Of a DNA stretch of 44,466 bases, positions 1 through 8,552 are shown one piece after another. Numbering within the stretch: the stretch's first letter is position 1; every line of letters begins with the position of its first letter. The notes under the pieces are model-generated. The model was given only the letters and a program-made list of their open reading frames with translations, did no database searches and was not told the DNA's origin. The stretch comes from Deltaproteobacteria bacterium (lineage in GTDB: Bacteria > Desulfobacterota > Desulfobulbia > Desulfobulbales > Desulfurivibrionaceae), in the NCBI GenBank assembly GCA_026388695.1, contig JAPLJH010000022.1, positions 1 to 44,466 of the forward strand, given 5' to 3'. Both the position numbers and the translations under genes were made by a program.

Positions 1-1
1 C

Positions 2-1873
2 AACACCGCCTTGGTCCAATATCGGGTTTACGACCGCAAGACCACCAACGGCTATTGTGGCACCACATATTCTCCCCAGGTCTGCGCCTTTGACCAGGCA
101 GGCATCCGCTATGCCGCCGAACTCTATGTGCATGAGTACGACTACAACCGGCGGGAAAAGGTGATCGACGCCAACACCACGGCGACCTACGCCTATGACA
201 TCATCAAAAACAACGTCAAGCGGGAGGAACTGGGCCTGGTGGTTAAGGGCCCGACCAAATACGACCGCAGCCATGTCATGCCGAAGATGATCGGCAACTA
301 CCATTACCTTGCCTTTATGAAGAAACGGGCCGTCCCGCCCGAGGACTGGTATGAAATCCACTCCTATCTCCATGCCGGCAACGTGCATGTCAAGATCGAG
401 GTCAGATGTAAAAACGGCCTGCTCGATGCCCTGCCCGACCGGCTCATGAACGAGATCATCGCCAAACTGCCGCGCACCGGCCAGGCTGACATACCAGTCG
501 CCGCAGTGGAAGCCGAAGAAAAAGCGCCGCCGATCGAAAACCCCGACTTGATGGTCGAGGCCTATCCCGCCCCCTCTTCGGCACAGGTCGGACGCACCGC
601 CTACCTTCCCGCCTCGACCAAGCTGCCAGCCAAGCTGGTGGCCAAAACAAAACCAGGCACCGCGACGACCTTTGAAATCGTCTCCGGCAAACAGGCGCAA
701 TTGCAGGCAGGCGCCAACAAGGGCACCCGCCTGACGGTCAAGGCAGACAGCAACGGGGTGGCCGAGACCCTCTTTTTCTATACCGGCCCCAACATCAAGG
801 CCCCACTGGCCTATGAGGTGCGAGTCTCCACCCCGGGCCGCAGGGAGACGGTTACCGTGAATGTGGGCCTGGGGTTGGCCTTTGACCGCATCCAGGCAAT
901 CAAAGGCGACATGCTGGACACCCATGCCTTTACCCTTGGCGTCAAGAGCCGTTTTTATCCCAAGCTCAACCTCGGCCAGTATCTGTACAGCGCCCAGGAA
1001 GCGGGAATCTGGGGCGACCGGCAGGTGGGGATCAAGCTCAGGACCACCTGGGTCAATGCTCCCGAGGGTGCATCGCCGGATCAAGCCTTTGTCGGCACCA
1101 CGAAGATCGTCACGACCACTGTGGGAGAAAGCGTGCTGGTGGTCGGCAAGAATGAGGCCCCTGGCGAGCCGCAATACTTTTTCGGCAAGCACCTCTATCC
1201 GGCTGTGGTGATGAAAAGCGACGGCAAACATGCCTACCAGATCAACGGCGGCATTGTCCTGCTCGACAGCAACGATGCCTTCAGCGAATTCATCCAAGAG
1301 GGCATGCAGCAGGGCCAAGCCCTGGCCCTTATTTCCCGCGACACCCCGGAACACTGGCTCACCAGCCTGGTCTGCTCCCTGGAGGCCCAGGACGAGGTGC
1401 AGTATGCCATGCTCGAAACCGCCAAGATGCTGCCCGGCGGCGATGTGGTGGATGCCCTGACCTCAGCCACCGGCCTGATGTGCAAGTTCGGCAAGGGCGA
1501 ATATGAGTCGCTTTTCTATGATCTCGGGACTATCGTGGGCGGCAAGTACCTGGATCATCTCAACCAGCCGGAGGTTCTAACCAAGCTGACGCCAAAACAG
1601 CAGAGCGCGGCCAAGTTGGCCAAAAAAGCCTACGACAAGCTTGACGAGCACAAAAAGGGCGAAGAGCGCGACAAGTGGATCGGCGCGGCTGGCGAACGGT
1701 TCAGAAACAGCCGGACGGAACAACCGGCAGCAAAACAGCCACCGCCGCCTGCGCCTAATTCGGCACCTGCCCCAACCCCTGCGCAGCCAGGCAATGACCT
1801 GAAGAAAAATGTCGAGGATCTACAAAAATCGTTCGAGGAGTTGGGGAATACCTTCAAGGGTATCTTCAAGTAA
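2..1873 (+). CDS. Unrecognised protein with Pro-rich C-terminal linker (5' end outside window)
   Basis: I do not recognise this protein. The frame is open to the left edge of the window, with a possible TTG codon at 11 but no visible ribosome binding site, so the true start probably lies upstream. The visible 620 residues show a mixed alpha/beta N-terminal part. A stretch around residues 185-285 has the feel of an Ig-like or carbohydrate-binding beta-sandwich, with short alternating strands and an LTVKAD...GVAETLF pattern typical of bacterial Ig-like repeats. A helical middle part follows, then a Pro/Ala-rich linker near residues 570-600 and a short amphipathic C-terminal helix. No membrane segment is obvious. 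It lies 15 bp upstream of yajD on the same strand, but nothing shared in function is evident. That it is coding is secure; its role is unknown. Confidence 0.75.
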   Translation, partial: NTALVQYRVYDRKTTNGYCGTTYSPQVCAFDQAGIRYAAELYVHEYDYNRREKVIDANTTATYAYDIIKNNVKREELGLVVKGPTKYDRSHVMPKMIGNYHYLAFMKKRAVPPEDWYEIHSYLHAGNVHVKIEVRCKNGLLDALPDRLMNEIIAKLPRTGQADIPVAAVEAEEKAPPIENPDLMVEAYPAPSSAQVGRTAYLPASTKLPAKLVAKTKPGTATTFEIVSGKQAQLQAGANKGTRLTVKADSNGVAETLFFYTGPNIKAPLAYEVRVSTPGRRETVTVNVGLGLAFDRIQAIKGDMLDTHAFTLGVKSRFYPKLNLGQYLYSAQEAGIWGDRQVGIKLRTTWVNAPEGASPDQAFVGTTKIVTTTVGESVLVVGKNEAPGEPQYFFGKHLYPAVVMKSDGKHAYQINGGIVLLDSNDAFSEFIQEGMQQGQALALISRDTPEHWLTSLVCSLEAQDEVQYAMLETAKMLPGGDVVDALTSATGLMCKFGKGEYESLFYDLGTIVGGKYLDHLNQPEVLTKLTPKQQSAAKLAKKAYDKLDEHKKGEERDKWIGAAGERFRNSRTEQPAAKQPPPPAPNSAPAPTPAQPGNDLKKNVEDLQKSFEELGNTFKGIFK

Positions 1874-1888
1874 ACAGAGGAGACACCC

Positions 1889-2251
1889 ATGGCCCCACCG
1901 CCCAAACCCGATATGCTTTCCGAAGCCCAGCGCGCGCAGGAGCTACGGGCGCAGACCTATCGAGAGAAAGCGCTCAAGATCTATCCCTGGATCTGCGGCA
2001 GATGTGGTCGTGAGTTCAACGGCAAAAAGTTGCGCGACCTCACGGTCCACCACAAGGACCACAACCACGAAAACAATCCGCCCGACGGCAGCAACTGGGA
2101 GTTGTTGTGCATCTACTGCCACGACAACGAACACGACCGCGAGAGCGTTGCCGATGCCTATGGCGCGCTAAAACCGGAAGGAAAACAGGAAGCGATTGCC
2201 ACCTCGAATCCCTTTGCCGCTCTCGGAGCCTTACTCAAGGATAAAAAATGA
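1889..2251 (+). CDS. yajD: HNH nuclease family protein YajD
   Basis: This is a 120-residue HNH-type protein very close in length and layout to E. coli YajD. The zinc pairs C36-x2-C39 and C74-x2-C77 flank the HNH core, which contains the TVHHKDHNH motif (H54, H55) and an NxxDGSNWELLC segment. H82 completes the fold. The family is thought to bind or cut nucleic acid, but its physiological role is not settled. The ATG is preceded by a good GAGGAG ribosome binding site. The gene overlaps the next one by ATGA (2248-2251), so the two are probably translationally coupled. Family identification is secure and biochemical activity is inferred. Confidence 0.93.
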   Translation: MAPPPKPDMLSEAQRAQELRAQTYREKALKIYPWICGRCGREFNGKKLRDLTVHHKDHNHENNPPDGSNWELLCIYCHDNEHDRESVADAYGALKPEGKQEAIATSNPFAALGALLKDKK

Positions 2252-2727
2252 CGAACAACGATGTGTTACGCGGGGTGCGGTATGCCCTGGCTCTCCCCAC
2301 TGCTGCCATGGCTGAGATATTCAGCATCTCCGGGCAAACAGTTACCCAAGACAAAATCCTCAATTTCCTGAAAAAAGAAGAGGAAGCAGGCTTTGTGGCC
2401 TGCCCGGATGCGCTTATGGAAGATTTCTTGGGTGGCCTCATTATCTACAAACGAGGCAGGCAGGAAGGCAAACCGGAGCGGCCTGCACAATCGGCCGAGC
2501 CGCTGACCAATAACTCCATCCTGAAAAAGCTCCGCATCGCCCTGATACTCCAGGAAAGCGACATGCTCGACATTTTACAGCAGGCTGGCAATCCGGTCTC
2601 AAAATCCGAGCTGTCCGCCTTGTTCCGCAAGGCCGGAAATAAAAACTACAAGGAGTGCGGCGACCAGTTTCTCCGAAATTTCCTCAAAGGCCTGGCGCTT
2701 CGGTATCGAGAGCCCGCCGCCCGCTAG
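2248..2727 (+). CDS. yehS: DUF1456 family protein (YehS-like)
   Basis: This 159-residue protein is built from two copies of the DUF1456 module, near residues 1-70 and 88-155. Each copy starts with an NNDVLRGVRYAL-type or NNSILKKLRIAL-type helix and ends in a short FLxGL/FLKGL helix. That matches the E. coli YehS architecture. The function of the family is unknown. It starts inside the stop codon of yajD (ATGA). At its 3' end the stop codon is shared with the convergent downstream gene through the palindrome CTAG (2724-2727). Confidence 0.88.
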   Translation: MTNNDVLRGVRYALALPTAAMAEIFSISGQTVTQDKILNFLKKEEEAGFVACPDALMEDFLGGLIIYKRGRQEGKPERPAQSAEPLTNNSILKKLRIALILQESDMLDILQQAGNPVSKSELSALFRKAGNKNYKECGDQFLRNFLKGLALRYREPAAR

Positions 2728-3824
2728 CCCTCCACCAACAACAAACCCGTGTTGCCGCCATCAGCACCGACCCCCTTGTGGATCACCAGTTGCTTCCCCT
2801 CCTGCTGCCCGGCCTGATAGGTATTGGCATGCACCCGAGGCCCGTTATGCTGCACGGTGCGGAGGCGGGGATAACGCGCCCGGTAGTAGCGGATCAGCCC
2901 CGGATCGGAGGCGCAGATCAGGCTGGAATTCGTGTTGTTGCCGGTGGTGCGCATGGCCTCCCGGTCCTGGGTTGCAAGCTTTTCCCGAAAACCGTTGAGC
3001 ACCCCGAGCCAATAGGAATTTTTCTCCCGGCCCAAAGCCCCCGTGCTTTTTCGGTACTCCTGCCAGAGATAATCCAGCCGCCGGATGAGAAAGTGGTAGA
3101 CATGCCCGGCCACGGCCAGGTTTTCCTTGGCCCCGGTCAGCTCGATCACCCGCAGGGTTTCACCACTGTGTGCCTCAAATTGCCGAGCAATAACCACATT
3201 GACGTAAAAAAAATCCTTGAGGATCGCGGCAATGAGCCGTTGGTGGGCAGCGATCCGCTTGCCGCCTGGATTGATGATCAGATAATCATAGTCCGTGGCC
3301 GCTTGGCGGTGGAGGCGTTCCAGGTTGTACCGACGCAGGATGGTATTGGCTTTCTGCATGGCCAGGGCGGCCTCGTGCTCGTTGGCGCTCTGGGCCAGGG
3401 CAAAGAGCTTCTCCACCCTGGACAGCATGGCTCCAGCCCCCTGGCCCTCCCCGTTGAGCAAGCGCGGGATTGTCCCTTGAGAGGCGCGGAATTCGGGATG
3501 CACTCCCAGCCGGTCACAGGCCTCCTGAAAGGCCGGTCCGTGCGGCAGCTCATCCCCTCGGCCTAAAACCTGCTGGACATACTGGTGGCTCATCTCATGC
3601 TTCAACACCTCCAGCACCACGTCCCAGGAATGATCCCGGATCAGCCAGGAGGCAAGGCTGAGGGTGTCCAACCCCGGCGCCCAGGCTCCGGCCCGGCTCT
3701 GTCCCTCGCGGATCTCAAAGAGCGGCAGTGTCAACCGCACCCGGTACAGCCAACAGAGATGGCGATATTCCTGGGCCAATTGCCTGCGCCAAGTCTCCAT
3801 GAGTCGGCTATCTTTTTCGCTCAC
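2724..3824 (-). CDS. SprT-like zinc metalloprotease domain fused to DUF2786
   Basis: This protein of about 366 residues joins two modules. The N-terminal part carries an SprT-type zinc site, HEMSH near residues 76-80, with a further histidine in the LPHGPAF segment about 15 residues later, where SprT proteins place their third ligand. The middle part, around 130-175, reads like a DUF2786 module (LSRVEKLFALAQS...EHEAALAMQKAN). The C-terminal 190 residues are not recognised. I chose GTG at 3824 because an AAGGGG site sits 7 bp upstream; a TTG two codons earlier is possible but is too close to that site. SprT-family proteins act in DNA-protein crosslink or stress proteolysis, but transferring that role here is inference. 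The gene stands alone and converges on yehS with a 4-bp overlap. Confidence 0.82.
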   Translation of the reverse strand: MSEKDSRLMETWRRQLAQEYRHLCWLYRVRLTLPLFEIREGQSRAGAWAPGLDTLSLASWLIRDHSWDVVLEVLKHEMSHQYVQQVLGRGDELPHGPAFQEACDRLGVHPEFRASQGTIPRLLNGEGQGAGAMLSRVEKLFALAQSANEHEAALAMQKANTILRRYNLERLHRQAATDYDYLIINPGGKRIAAHQRLIAAILKDFFYVNVVIARQFEAHSGETLRVIELTGAKENLAVAGHVYHFLIRRLDYLWQEYRKSTGALGREKNSYWLGVLNGFREKLATQDREAMRTTGNNTNSSLICASDPGLIRYYRARYPRLRTVQHNGPRVHANTYQAGQQEGKQLVIHKGVGADGGNTGLLLVEG

Positions 3825-3892
3825 CCGCAATCCCCTTTATCTTGGTTCGTCGGCGTTTTATGTGGAAATGCGTCGTAGCGCGGCAAGTCAAA

Positions 3893-6013
3893 TTAGCTCG
3901 GCAGATGCGGGGAATTTTTCCTTTCAAGGACCTTGCGGACCGCAGAGAGAAAATCGTGCTGTAAAACCGGCTTAGCGAGGTATTCACAAATCCCCATGGC
4001 CAAGGCTTTCCCTTTATTAACAAGCTCACTTTGCCCAGTACAGAGAATGATTGGCATATCAGGCCGGATGGCGAGAATCTTCTGGGCAAGTTCTGCCCCG
4101 GTCATATACGGCATGGTCATATCCGTTATGACCATGTCGAATTGGTGCGGAGAACTCTGCAATATATCAAGAGCCTCTACCCCATGTTTGCAGATCGTCA
4201 CCTGATAGCCGTTCGCGGAAAAGAGCCTGTTTGCGATGTCACGAATTTGCTCTTCATCATCGACAAACAAAATTCGTTCTCCATTGCCGGTGAGTTCTGC
4301 GAGGCCCACCTCTATCGGCAGATCGAAAGCCTTATCTTCAACCAACGGCAAATAGACATGAAAGGTTGCTCCTTTCCCTGGCTCGCTGTAGACGGTAATA
4401 TGACCATGGTGGCTTTTAACAATCCCATGCACCACCGCTAAACCAAGGCCCGTCCCTTCTCCTGTTTTTTTGGTGGTAAAATAAGGCTCGAAGATTTTTT
4501 CCCGGATTTCAGGACTGATCCCGCAGCCTGTGTCGCTGACCTCAAATTCCAGGTATCTTCCCGGAACGAATTCGCCATAACGCTCATCTTTCTCATCAAT
4601 TGTAATTTCCCTTAAAGAGACGGCCAGGATTCCCCCTGTCTCTCGCATGGCTTGATATGCATTGGTGCAAAGATTCATGATGATCTGATGAATCTGGGAG
4701 GGGTCCGCCAGCACTGTGCCCTCGGACGAGATATTCTGTCTGATTTCAACGGTGGCAGGAATGGAAGCGCGCAACATCTTCAGCGCTTCTTTAATGATCA
4801 GCGAAATTTGCAAGGGCTGCTTCTGTTGCTCGGTTTTGCGACTGAATGCAAGAATCTGCTGGACAAGCTCCCTGGCCCGTCTTGCCCCTACAAGAACTTG
4901 ATCGAGTTCCTGCCGCCGTTTTTCCGGATCACCCTGCTCCCTTTTGGCCAGCTCAGTATAGCCAAAGATAACGGAGAGGATATTGTTAAAGTCATGGGCA
5001 ATCCCGCCAGCCAAAGTGCCGATGGCCTCCATTTTCTGGGCCTGCAGCAAGCGTGTCTCCATCTCTGCCTTTTCCATCTCTGCTCGCTTGCGTTCGCTAA
5101 TATCGCGAACAAAAGCACAATCATACTCTTCGTGACCGAGCTTGACATAATTGGCACCAATTTCCACAGGAAACACCCTGCCGTCCTGAGTGCGGTGTTC
5201 GGACTCAAACATTAAGGTGCCATGTTTCTGAAGTTCGGGAAAATGTTGCTCCCATGCCTGCGCGTCGTAGAGGGGATCGACATCGGAAACCTTCAGCCGG
5301 AGCAACTCCTCCCGGGTATAGCCAAGCGAGCGGCATGCGGCTGCATTAACATCCACGATGCGGGCATCAGGCGTCATCCAGAAAAGGGCATCGGATGCGG
5401 AGTTCACGCTAATATGAGTCAACTGCAGCGCTTTCAGGGAGCGGACTCCTGCTTCTTGACTGGAAAGGAGCATGCCGATTATGAGAGTAGCCAAGGGATA
5501 GATTAACAGGATCGGCAGGCCCAGACGTTTGATGGTATCAAGACCCTTCCCCGCAGGCAGGGTGAACATCAATAAGATCATGACCACATGGACCAATAAA
5601 CCAAGGCTGAACAATCTGCCTGCGGTCAGCGGCACCTCCTTGCGCTTCCAGCGACAATGAAAGACAAACCCCAAAAGTGCCGACAAGGCGATGACGAGTA
5701 CACCCATATAGACGCCATCGCCTCCGAGCATGATTCTGTAAAGCGCTGCCAGCCCACCGGAAATGAAGACAGCCAGAGGCCCGAAAAACAGGCCGCAAAG
5801 AGTGATTACCACGGAACGACCATCAAAGATAAGCCCCGGCCCCAAGATCAGGGAACGCATCATCCCGATCACCGCCGCTGCGCCAAAAAGTACTCCTTGA
5901 AAAACAGCCCCCCAGACCTTGTCCTCACAACGCTGCCTGATAAAACCTGACATCGCGCACATTGCTACCAGGATGGCAAGATTGTAGGTCAATTCAATAA
6001 GGGGTGAGTACAT
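3893..6013 (-). CDS. Hybrid sensor histidine kinase (5TM-LYT, PAS, HisKA, HATPase, receiver)
   Basis: This is a 706-residue membrane sensor kinase. Residues 1-185 hold about five to six hydrophobic helices that resemble the 5TM-LYT (LytS-type) sensor region. A PAS domain follows (about 203-310, with the end motif RDISERKRAE). Next come a HisKA domain with the phospho-acceptor H340 in AGGIAHDFNN, an HATPase with its N box near N447-N451 and G boxes (DTGCGIS, GTGLGL), and a C-terminal receiver domain (about 578-700) with acceptor D631 and K in YLAKP. Such proteins feed phosphate to a separate response regulator or a histidine phosphotransfer protein, and none is encoded nearby. The ATG is preceded by a GGAGAG site. 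The ligand is unknown. Confidence 0.93.
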   Translation of the reverse strand: MYSPLIELTYNLAILVAMCAMSGFIRQRCEDKVWGAVFQGVLFGAAAVIGMMRSLILGPGLIFDGRSVVITLCGLFFGPLAVFISGGLAALYRIMLGGDGVYMGVLVIALSALLGFVFHCRWKRKEVPLTAGRLFSLGLLVHVVMILLMFTLPAGKGLDTIKRLGLPILLIYPLATLIIGMLLSSQEAGVRSLKALQLTHISVNSASDALFWMTPDARIVDVNAAACRSLGYTREELLRLKVSDVDPLYDAQAWEQHFPELQKHGTLMFESEHRTQDGRVFPVEIGANYVKLGHEEYDCAFVRDISERKRAEMEKAEMETRLLQAQKMEAIGTLAGGIAHDFNNILSVIFGYTELAKREQGDPEKRRQELDQVLVGARRARELVQQILAFSRKTEQQKQPLQISLIIKEALKMLRASIPATVEIRQNISSEGTVLADPSQIHQIIMNLCTNAYQAMRETGGILAVSLREITIDEKDERYGEFVPGRYLEFEVSDTGCGISPEIREKIFEPYFTTKKTGEGTGLGLAVVHGIVKSHHGHITVYSEPGKGATFHVYLPLVEDKAFDLPIEVGLAELTGNGERILFVDDEEQIRDIANRLFSANGYQVTICKHGVEALDILQSSPHQFDMVITDMTMPYMTGAELAQKILAIRPDMPIILCTGQSELVNKGKALAMGICEYLAKPVLQHDFLSAVRKVLERKNSPHLPS

Positions 6014-6171
6014 AGTATCTCTCCGGAAAAGCGCACAAAGTCATGCCAGGAAGAATTCATTCCTAATGGATATCAGGCAGCCGATTTCCTGGTCGCAAAT
6101 TCATCTTTTTTATCGGCGCACCCCGTCTGGATTTATCCGAAGCTACATAACACGTCGAGGAGCCTTTACTT

Positions 6172-6873
6172 TCAGCCCTTGTATCCGGCATCCACCGGCA
6201 GATCGTCCTGGCGGGACGAGGCCACGGCCAGTTCATCACAGCGCTCATTAAAGGGGTTCCCGTTGTGGCCCTTGACCCAGTTGAAGGTGATCTTCAGCCC
6301 CTCAACAAGATCCAGCAGCTGGCCCCAAAGATCGGGATTGACCGCGGGTTGTCGGTCCGCCTTGACCCAGCCCCGTTTCCGCCAGCCCTTGGCCCAGCCC
6401 TTGCTGATCCCGTTCACCACATAGCTGGAATCGGAATAAAGCGCCACCGGTCGATCGCGGTGCTCCAGCTCGCGCAGGGCCACGATACAGCCCATCAGCT
6501 CCATCCGGTTATTGGTGGTCAAGCGGAAACCGCCGCACAGTTCCTTGCGCTCACCATTGTAGACCTGGACGACGCCGTAGCCGCCCGGCCCCGGATTATA
6601 GCGGGCGCCGCCGTCGGTGTAGATGCAGACCACACCCTCCTTGGGGGAGGTATCGCCTGCCTGCGGAGTGGCCTTCGCAGCACTCTTGCCGCTGCCCGGC
6701 CCGCTCTGGCCTGAGGTGGGATTCTTCATCCAGGCCTCGGCCTCGGCCCGGGTGGGAAAGCCCTTGAATCTGGCGCCCTGAAAGCCGATGACCTGGGTCT
6801 GGGCCTGGGGCCAGTTATCGTAGATGCCGGGCGCCCGCCCGGCCAGGATTGCGTAAAATTTCTTTGCTGCCAT
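6172..6873 (-). CDS. rnhA: Ribonuclease HI with N-terminal RNase H1-type RNA/DNA hybrid-binding domain
   Basis: This 233-residue protein degrades the RNA strand of RNA-DNA hybrids. The N-terminal 55 residues (KKFYAILAGRAPGIY...FPTRAEAEAWM) match the small hybrid-binding (caulimovirus VI-like) domain found in eukaryotic RNase H1 and many bacterial RNases HI. A Gly/Ser/Pro-rich linker follows. The catalytic domain has the acidic residues in order: D in YTDGGARYNPG, E in NRMELMG, D in YSDSSYV, and the late D in ERCDELA. It stands alone, with about 160 bp to the kinase gene downstream. Upstream, about 75 bp from its start codon, lies the inverted-repeat element at 6951-7321. Confidence 0.95.
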   Translation of the reverse strand: MAAKKFYAILAGRAPGIYDNWPQAQTQVIGFQGARFKGFPTRAEAEAWMKNPTSGQSGPGSGKSAAKATPQAGDTSPKEGVVCIYTDGGARYNPGPGGYGVVQVYNGERKELCGGFRLTTNNRMELMGCIVALRELEHRDRPVALYSDSSYVVNGISKGWAKGWRKRGWVKADRQPAVNPDLWGQLLDLVEGLKITFNWVKGHNGNPFNERCDELAVASSRQDDLPVDAGYKG

Positions 6874-6950
6874 GTTTTGGATTGTCCTTTTCGGTTCATC
6901 CGGAAATTCCGGAGAAGGTCAGCAAGAGGGACCTTGCTGCTTTTGTTTCC

Positions 6951-7321
6951 TTTCTTCTTTTGCGTGCCCAAAAGAAGAAACAAGAAAACGGCACCCCAGC
7001 CAGTCCTGGCCCTACGGGCTTCCCTTACTTCTCGACAAGGGCGGGACGCGGAAAAACTCGGGCTTCGCCCTCAAACAGTTCCCGCGTCTTTTCCGCCCTC
7101 GCCTGCGAGGCGCGGCAGGACAAATGGGGGAGGAGAAAATCCCATTGTCACGCAGCCGAGCACCGGAGAGGCTGCCGAAAAGGGGATTTGCACTGTTTGA
7201 GGCGCAGCCGAGTTTGCAAAGCCCCGGCAGCATCGAGGAGCACAGGGCATCCCGCCTTCGGCGGGACAAGTGGCGGGGTGCCCTTTTCTTGTTTCTTCTT
7301 TTGGGCAAACGAAAGAAGAAA
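6951..7321. repeat. Nested inverted-repeat element, about 370 bp, non-coding
   Basis: This fills most of the 647-bp gap between rnhA and the small CxxC gene. The outer arms, 6951-6996 and 7275-7321, are imperfect inverted copies. Each arm is itself a hairpin, with TTTCTTCTTTT facing AAAAGAAGAAA around a short loop. A second inverted pair lies inside: 7053-7078 (AAACTCGGGCTTCGCCCTC...) and 7192-7215 (...GAGGCGCAGCCGAGTTT). Several further GC-rich hairpins occur between them. Reading frames across it are broken, low-complexity shadows and I accept none as a gene. The layout resembles widespread proteobacterial intergenic repeat elements. No transposase is present, so any mobility would need to be supplied in trans. 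The flanks 6874-6950 and 7322-7520 show nothing I can name. Confidence 0.8.
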
Positions 7322-7520
7322 AAGAGAACTGTAGATAAAGACACCCTCTTCGCCAAAAAACCCAGCACTACACTCTTTCATCGCAATGCAGCACCCAAAC
7401 CCCACGCTCCCTCTTGCCGCATTCCCCAATTTCAACTATGTTGCCTAAGCAAGAATACACCATCGCCCCGAAGCCGCAAATGGCGATGCTCTCATTACCC
7501 CTCGCAGGCAGGTGAAAAAA

Positions 7521-7688
7521 ATGAAACTATTTGTTACCCCCAAGGGCGACTGTTGGCTCTGTTCCGAATGTGAAGAAGAGTTCGCCGAAACCATCAGCGA
7601 GCAGGGCTGGCGGGTGGCCTTTGAAAAAATCGACCCCATGCTCCGCTGCTCCGAATGCAAACACGGCGACATCGAAATCTTTGATTGA
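7521..7688 (+). CDS. Small CxxC zinc-ribbon-like protein (55 residues)
   Basis: This short gene encodes 55 residues with three closely placed cysteines near the N-terminus (C11, C14, C17 in CWLCSEC) and a second CSEC pair at C43 and C46, a pattern that could bind zinc. An AGGCAGGTG ribosome binding site precedes the ATG at a good distance. The stop is 6 bp before the radical SAM gene, so the two are very likely co-transcribed and may work together. No transmembrane segment or signal peptide is present. I do not know the function; a metal-binding accessory protein is a guess. It is easily missed because it is so short. Confidence 0.65.
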   Translation: MKLFVTPKGDCWLCSECEEEFAETISEQGWRVAFEKIDPMLRCSECKHGDIEIFD

Positions 7689-7694
7689 TCCCGA

Positions 7695-8552
7695 TTGAAA
7701 AAATTCAAAAAAATATACCTCGAGATCACCAACCGCTGCAATCTTTCCTGTAGCTTCTGCCCCCGGAGCGAGCGGGCAAAAGCCTTCATGCGCCTCGAGG
7801 ATTTCCGCGCCATCCTCGGCAAAATCAAGGACCACACCGACCATCTTGCCCTGCACGTACTGGGCGAGCCCCTGCTACACCCGGAGCTTGACGAACTTCT
7901 TGCCCTCTGCCAGGAGCACGGTCTCAAGGTCAACCTGACCACCAACGGCACCCTGCTGCCCCAGCGCCAGGGACTTCTGCTGGCCAGTCCGGCCCTGCGC
8001 CAGGTGAACATCTCCCTGCACGGTCTTGCCGAGCTGCCCGATGCCCCGGCTCTGGAAGCCGCGCTGGCCGGGGTCTTGGCCTTTGTCCAAGAGGCCATGC
8101 GCACCCCGATCTTCATCAGCCTGCGGCTCTGGAATCTTTCCGCGGCAGAAGGCAACGGCCACAATCAACACATCCTCAACCGGATCACCGATTTTTTCGC
8201 CCTACCCGAACCGCTCACCGGCAGGCTCGCCCCCGGCCACGGCCTCACCCTGGCCCCCAAGGTTTTCCTCAGTCAGAACGCCCGGTTCACCTGGCCCCAT
8301 GCCCCGGCCCCGGACCTGGGCGACAAAGGAACCTGCCGAGGACTGCGAGATCATGTCGCCATATTAGCAGATGGCACCGTGGTGCCCTGCTGTCTCGATG
8401 CCGAGGCAGATATCCCCCTGGGCAACATCCACCACCAATCACTTGCAGATATCTGCGCCAGCCCCCGCGCCACCACCATCCGCACCGGCTTTACCCAACG
8501 CCGACTCAGCGAACCCCTCTGCCGCCGCTGCACCTTCCGGCAATCCTTTTAA
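7695..8552 (+). CDS. Radical SAM protein with SPASM-like C-terminal cysteines
   Basis: This 285-residue protein begins with a radical SAM core. The cluster motif is C15-x3-C19-x2-C22, the GEPLLHPEL segment matches the usual GGEPLLxP motif, and NLTTNGTLL and NISLHG occupy the expected strand positions. The C-terminal part has a group of cysteines (GTCRG, VVPCCLD, LCRRCTF) in SPASM-like order, together with the GTVVPCC and GNIHHQSLADI segments typical of that domain. SPASM proteins modify peptides or proteins or insert extra clusters; the substrate here is unknown. The start is TTG at 7695, close behind the small CxxC gene. Its stop codon shares the TTAA at 8549-8552 with the stop of the convergent rlmN. 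Confidence 0.88.
   Translation: MKKFKKIYLEITNRCNLSCSFCPRSERAKAFMRLEDFRAILGKIKDHTDHLALHVLGEPLLHPELDELLALCQEHGLKVNLTTNGTLLPQRQGLLLASPALRQVNISLHGLAELPDAPALEAALAGVLAFVQEAMRTPIFISLRLWNLSAAEGNGHNQHILNRITDFFALPEPLTGRLAPGHGLTLAPKVFLSQNARFTWPHAPAPDLGDKGTCRGLRDHVAILADGTVVPCCLDAEADIPLGNIHHQSLADICASPRATTIRTGFTQRRLSEPLCRRCTFRQSF

Noticed and set aside
6877-7573. Several reading frames of 90-230 codons across the inverted-repeat element
   Set aside because: Repeated Lys/Phe/Leu low-complexity runs come from the hairpin arms; no frame has a ribosome binding site or a family match.
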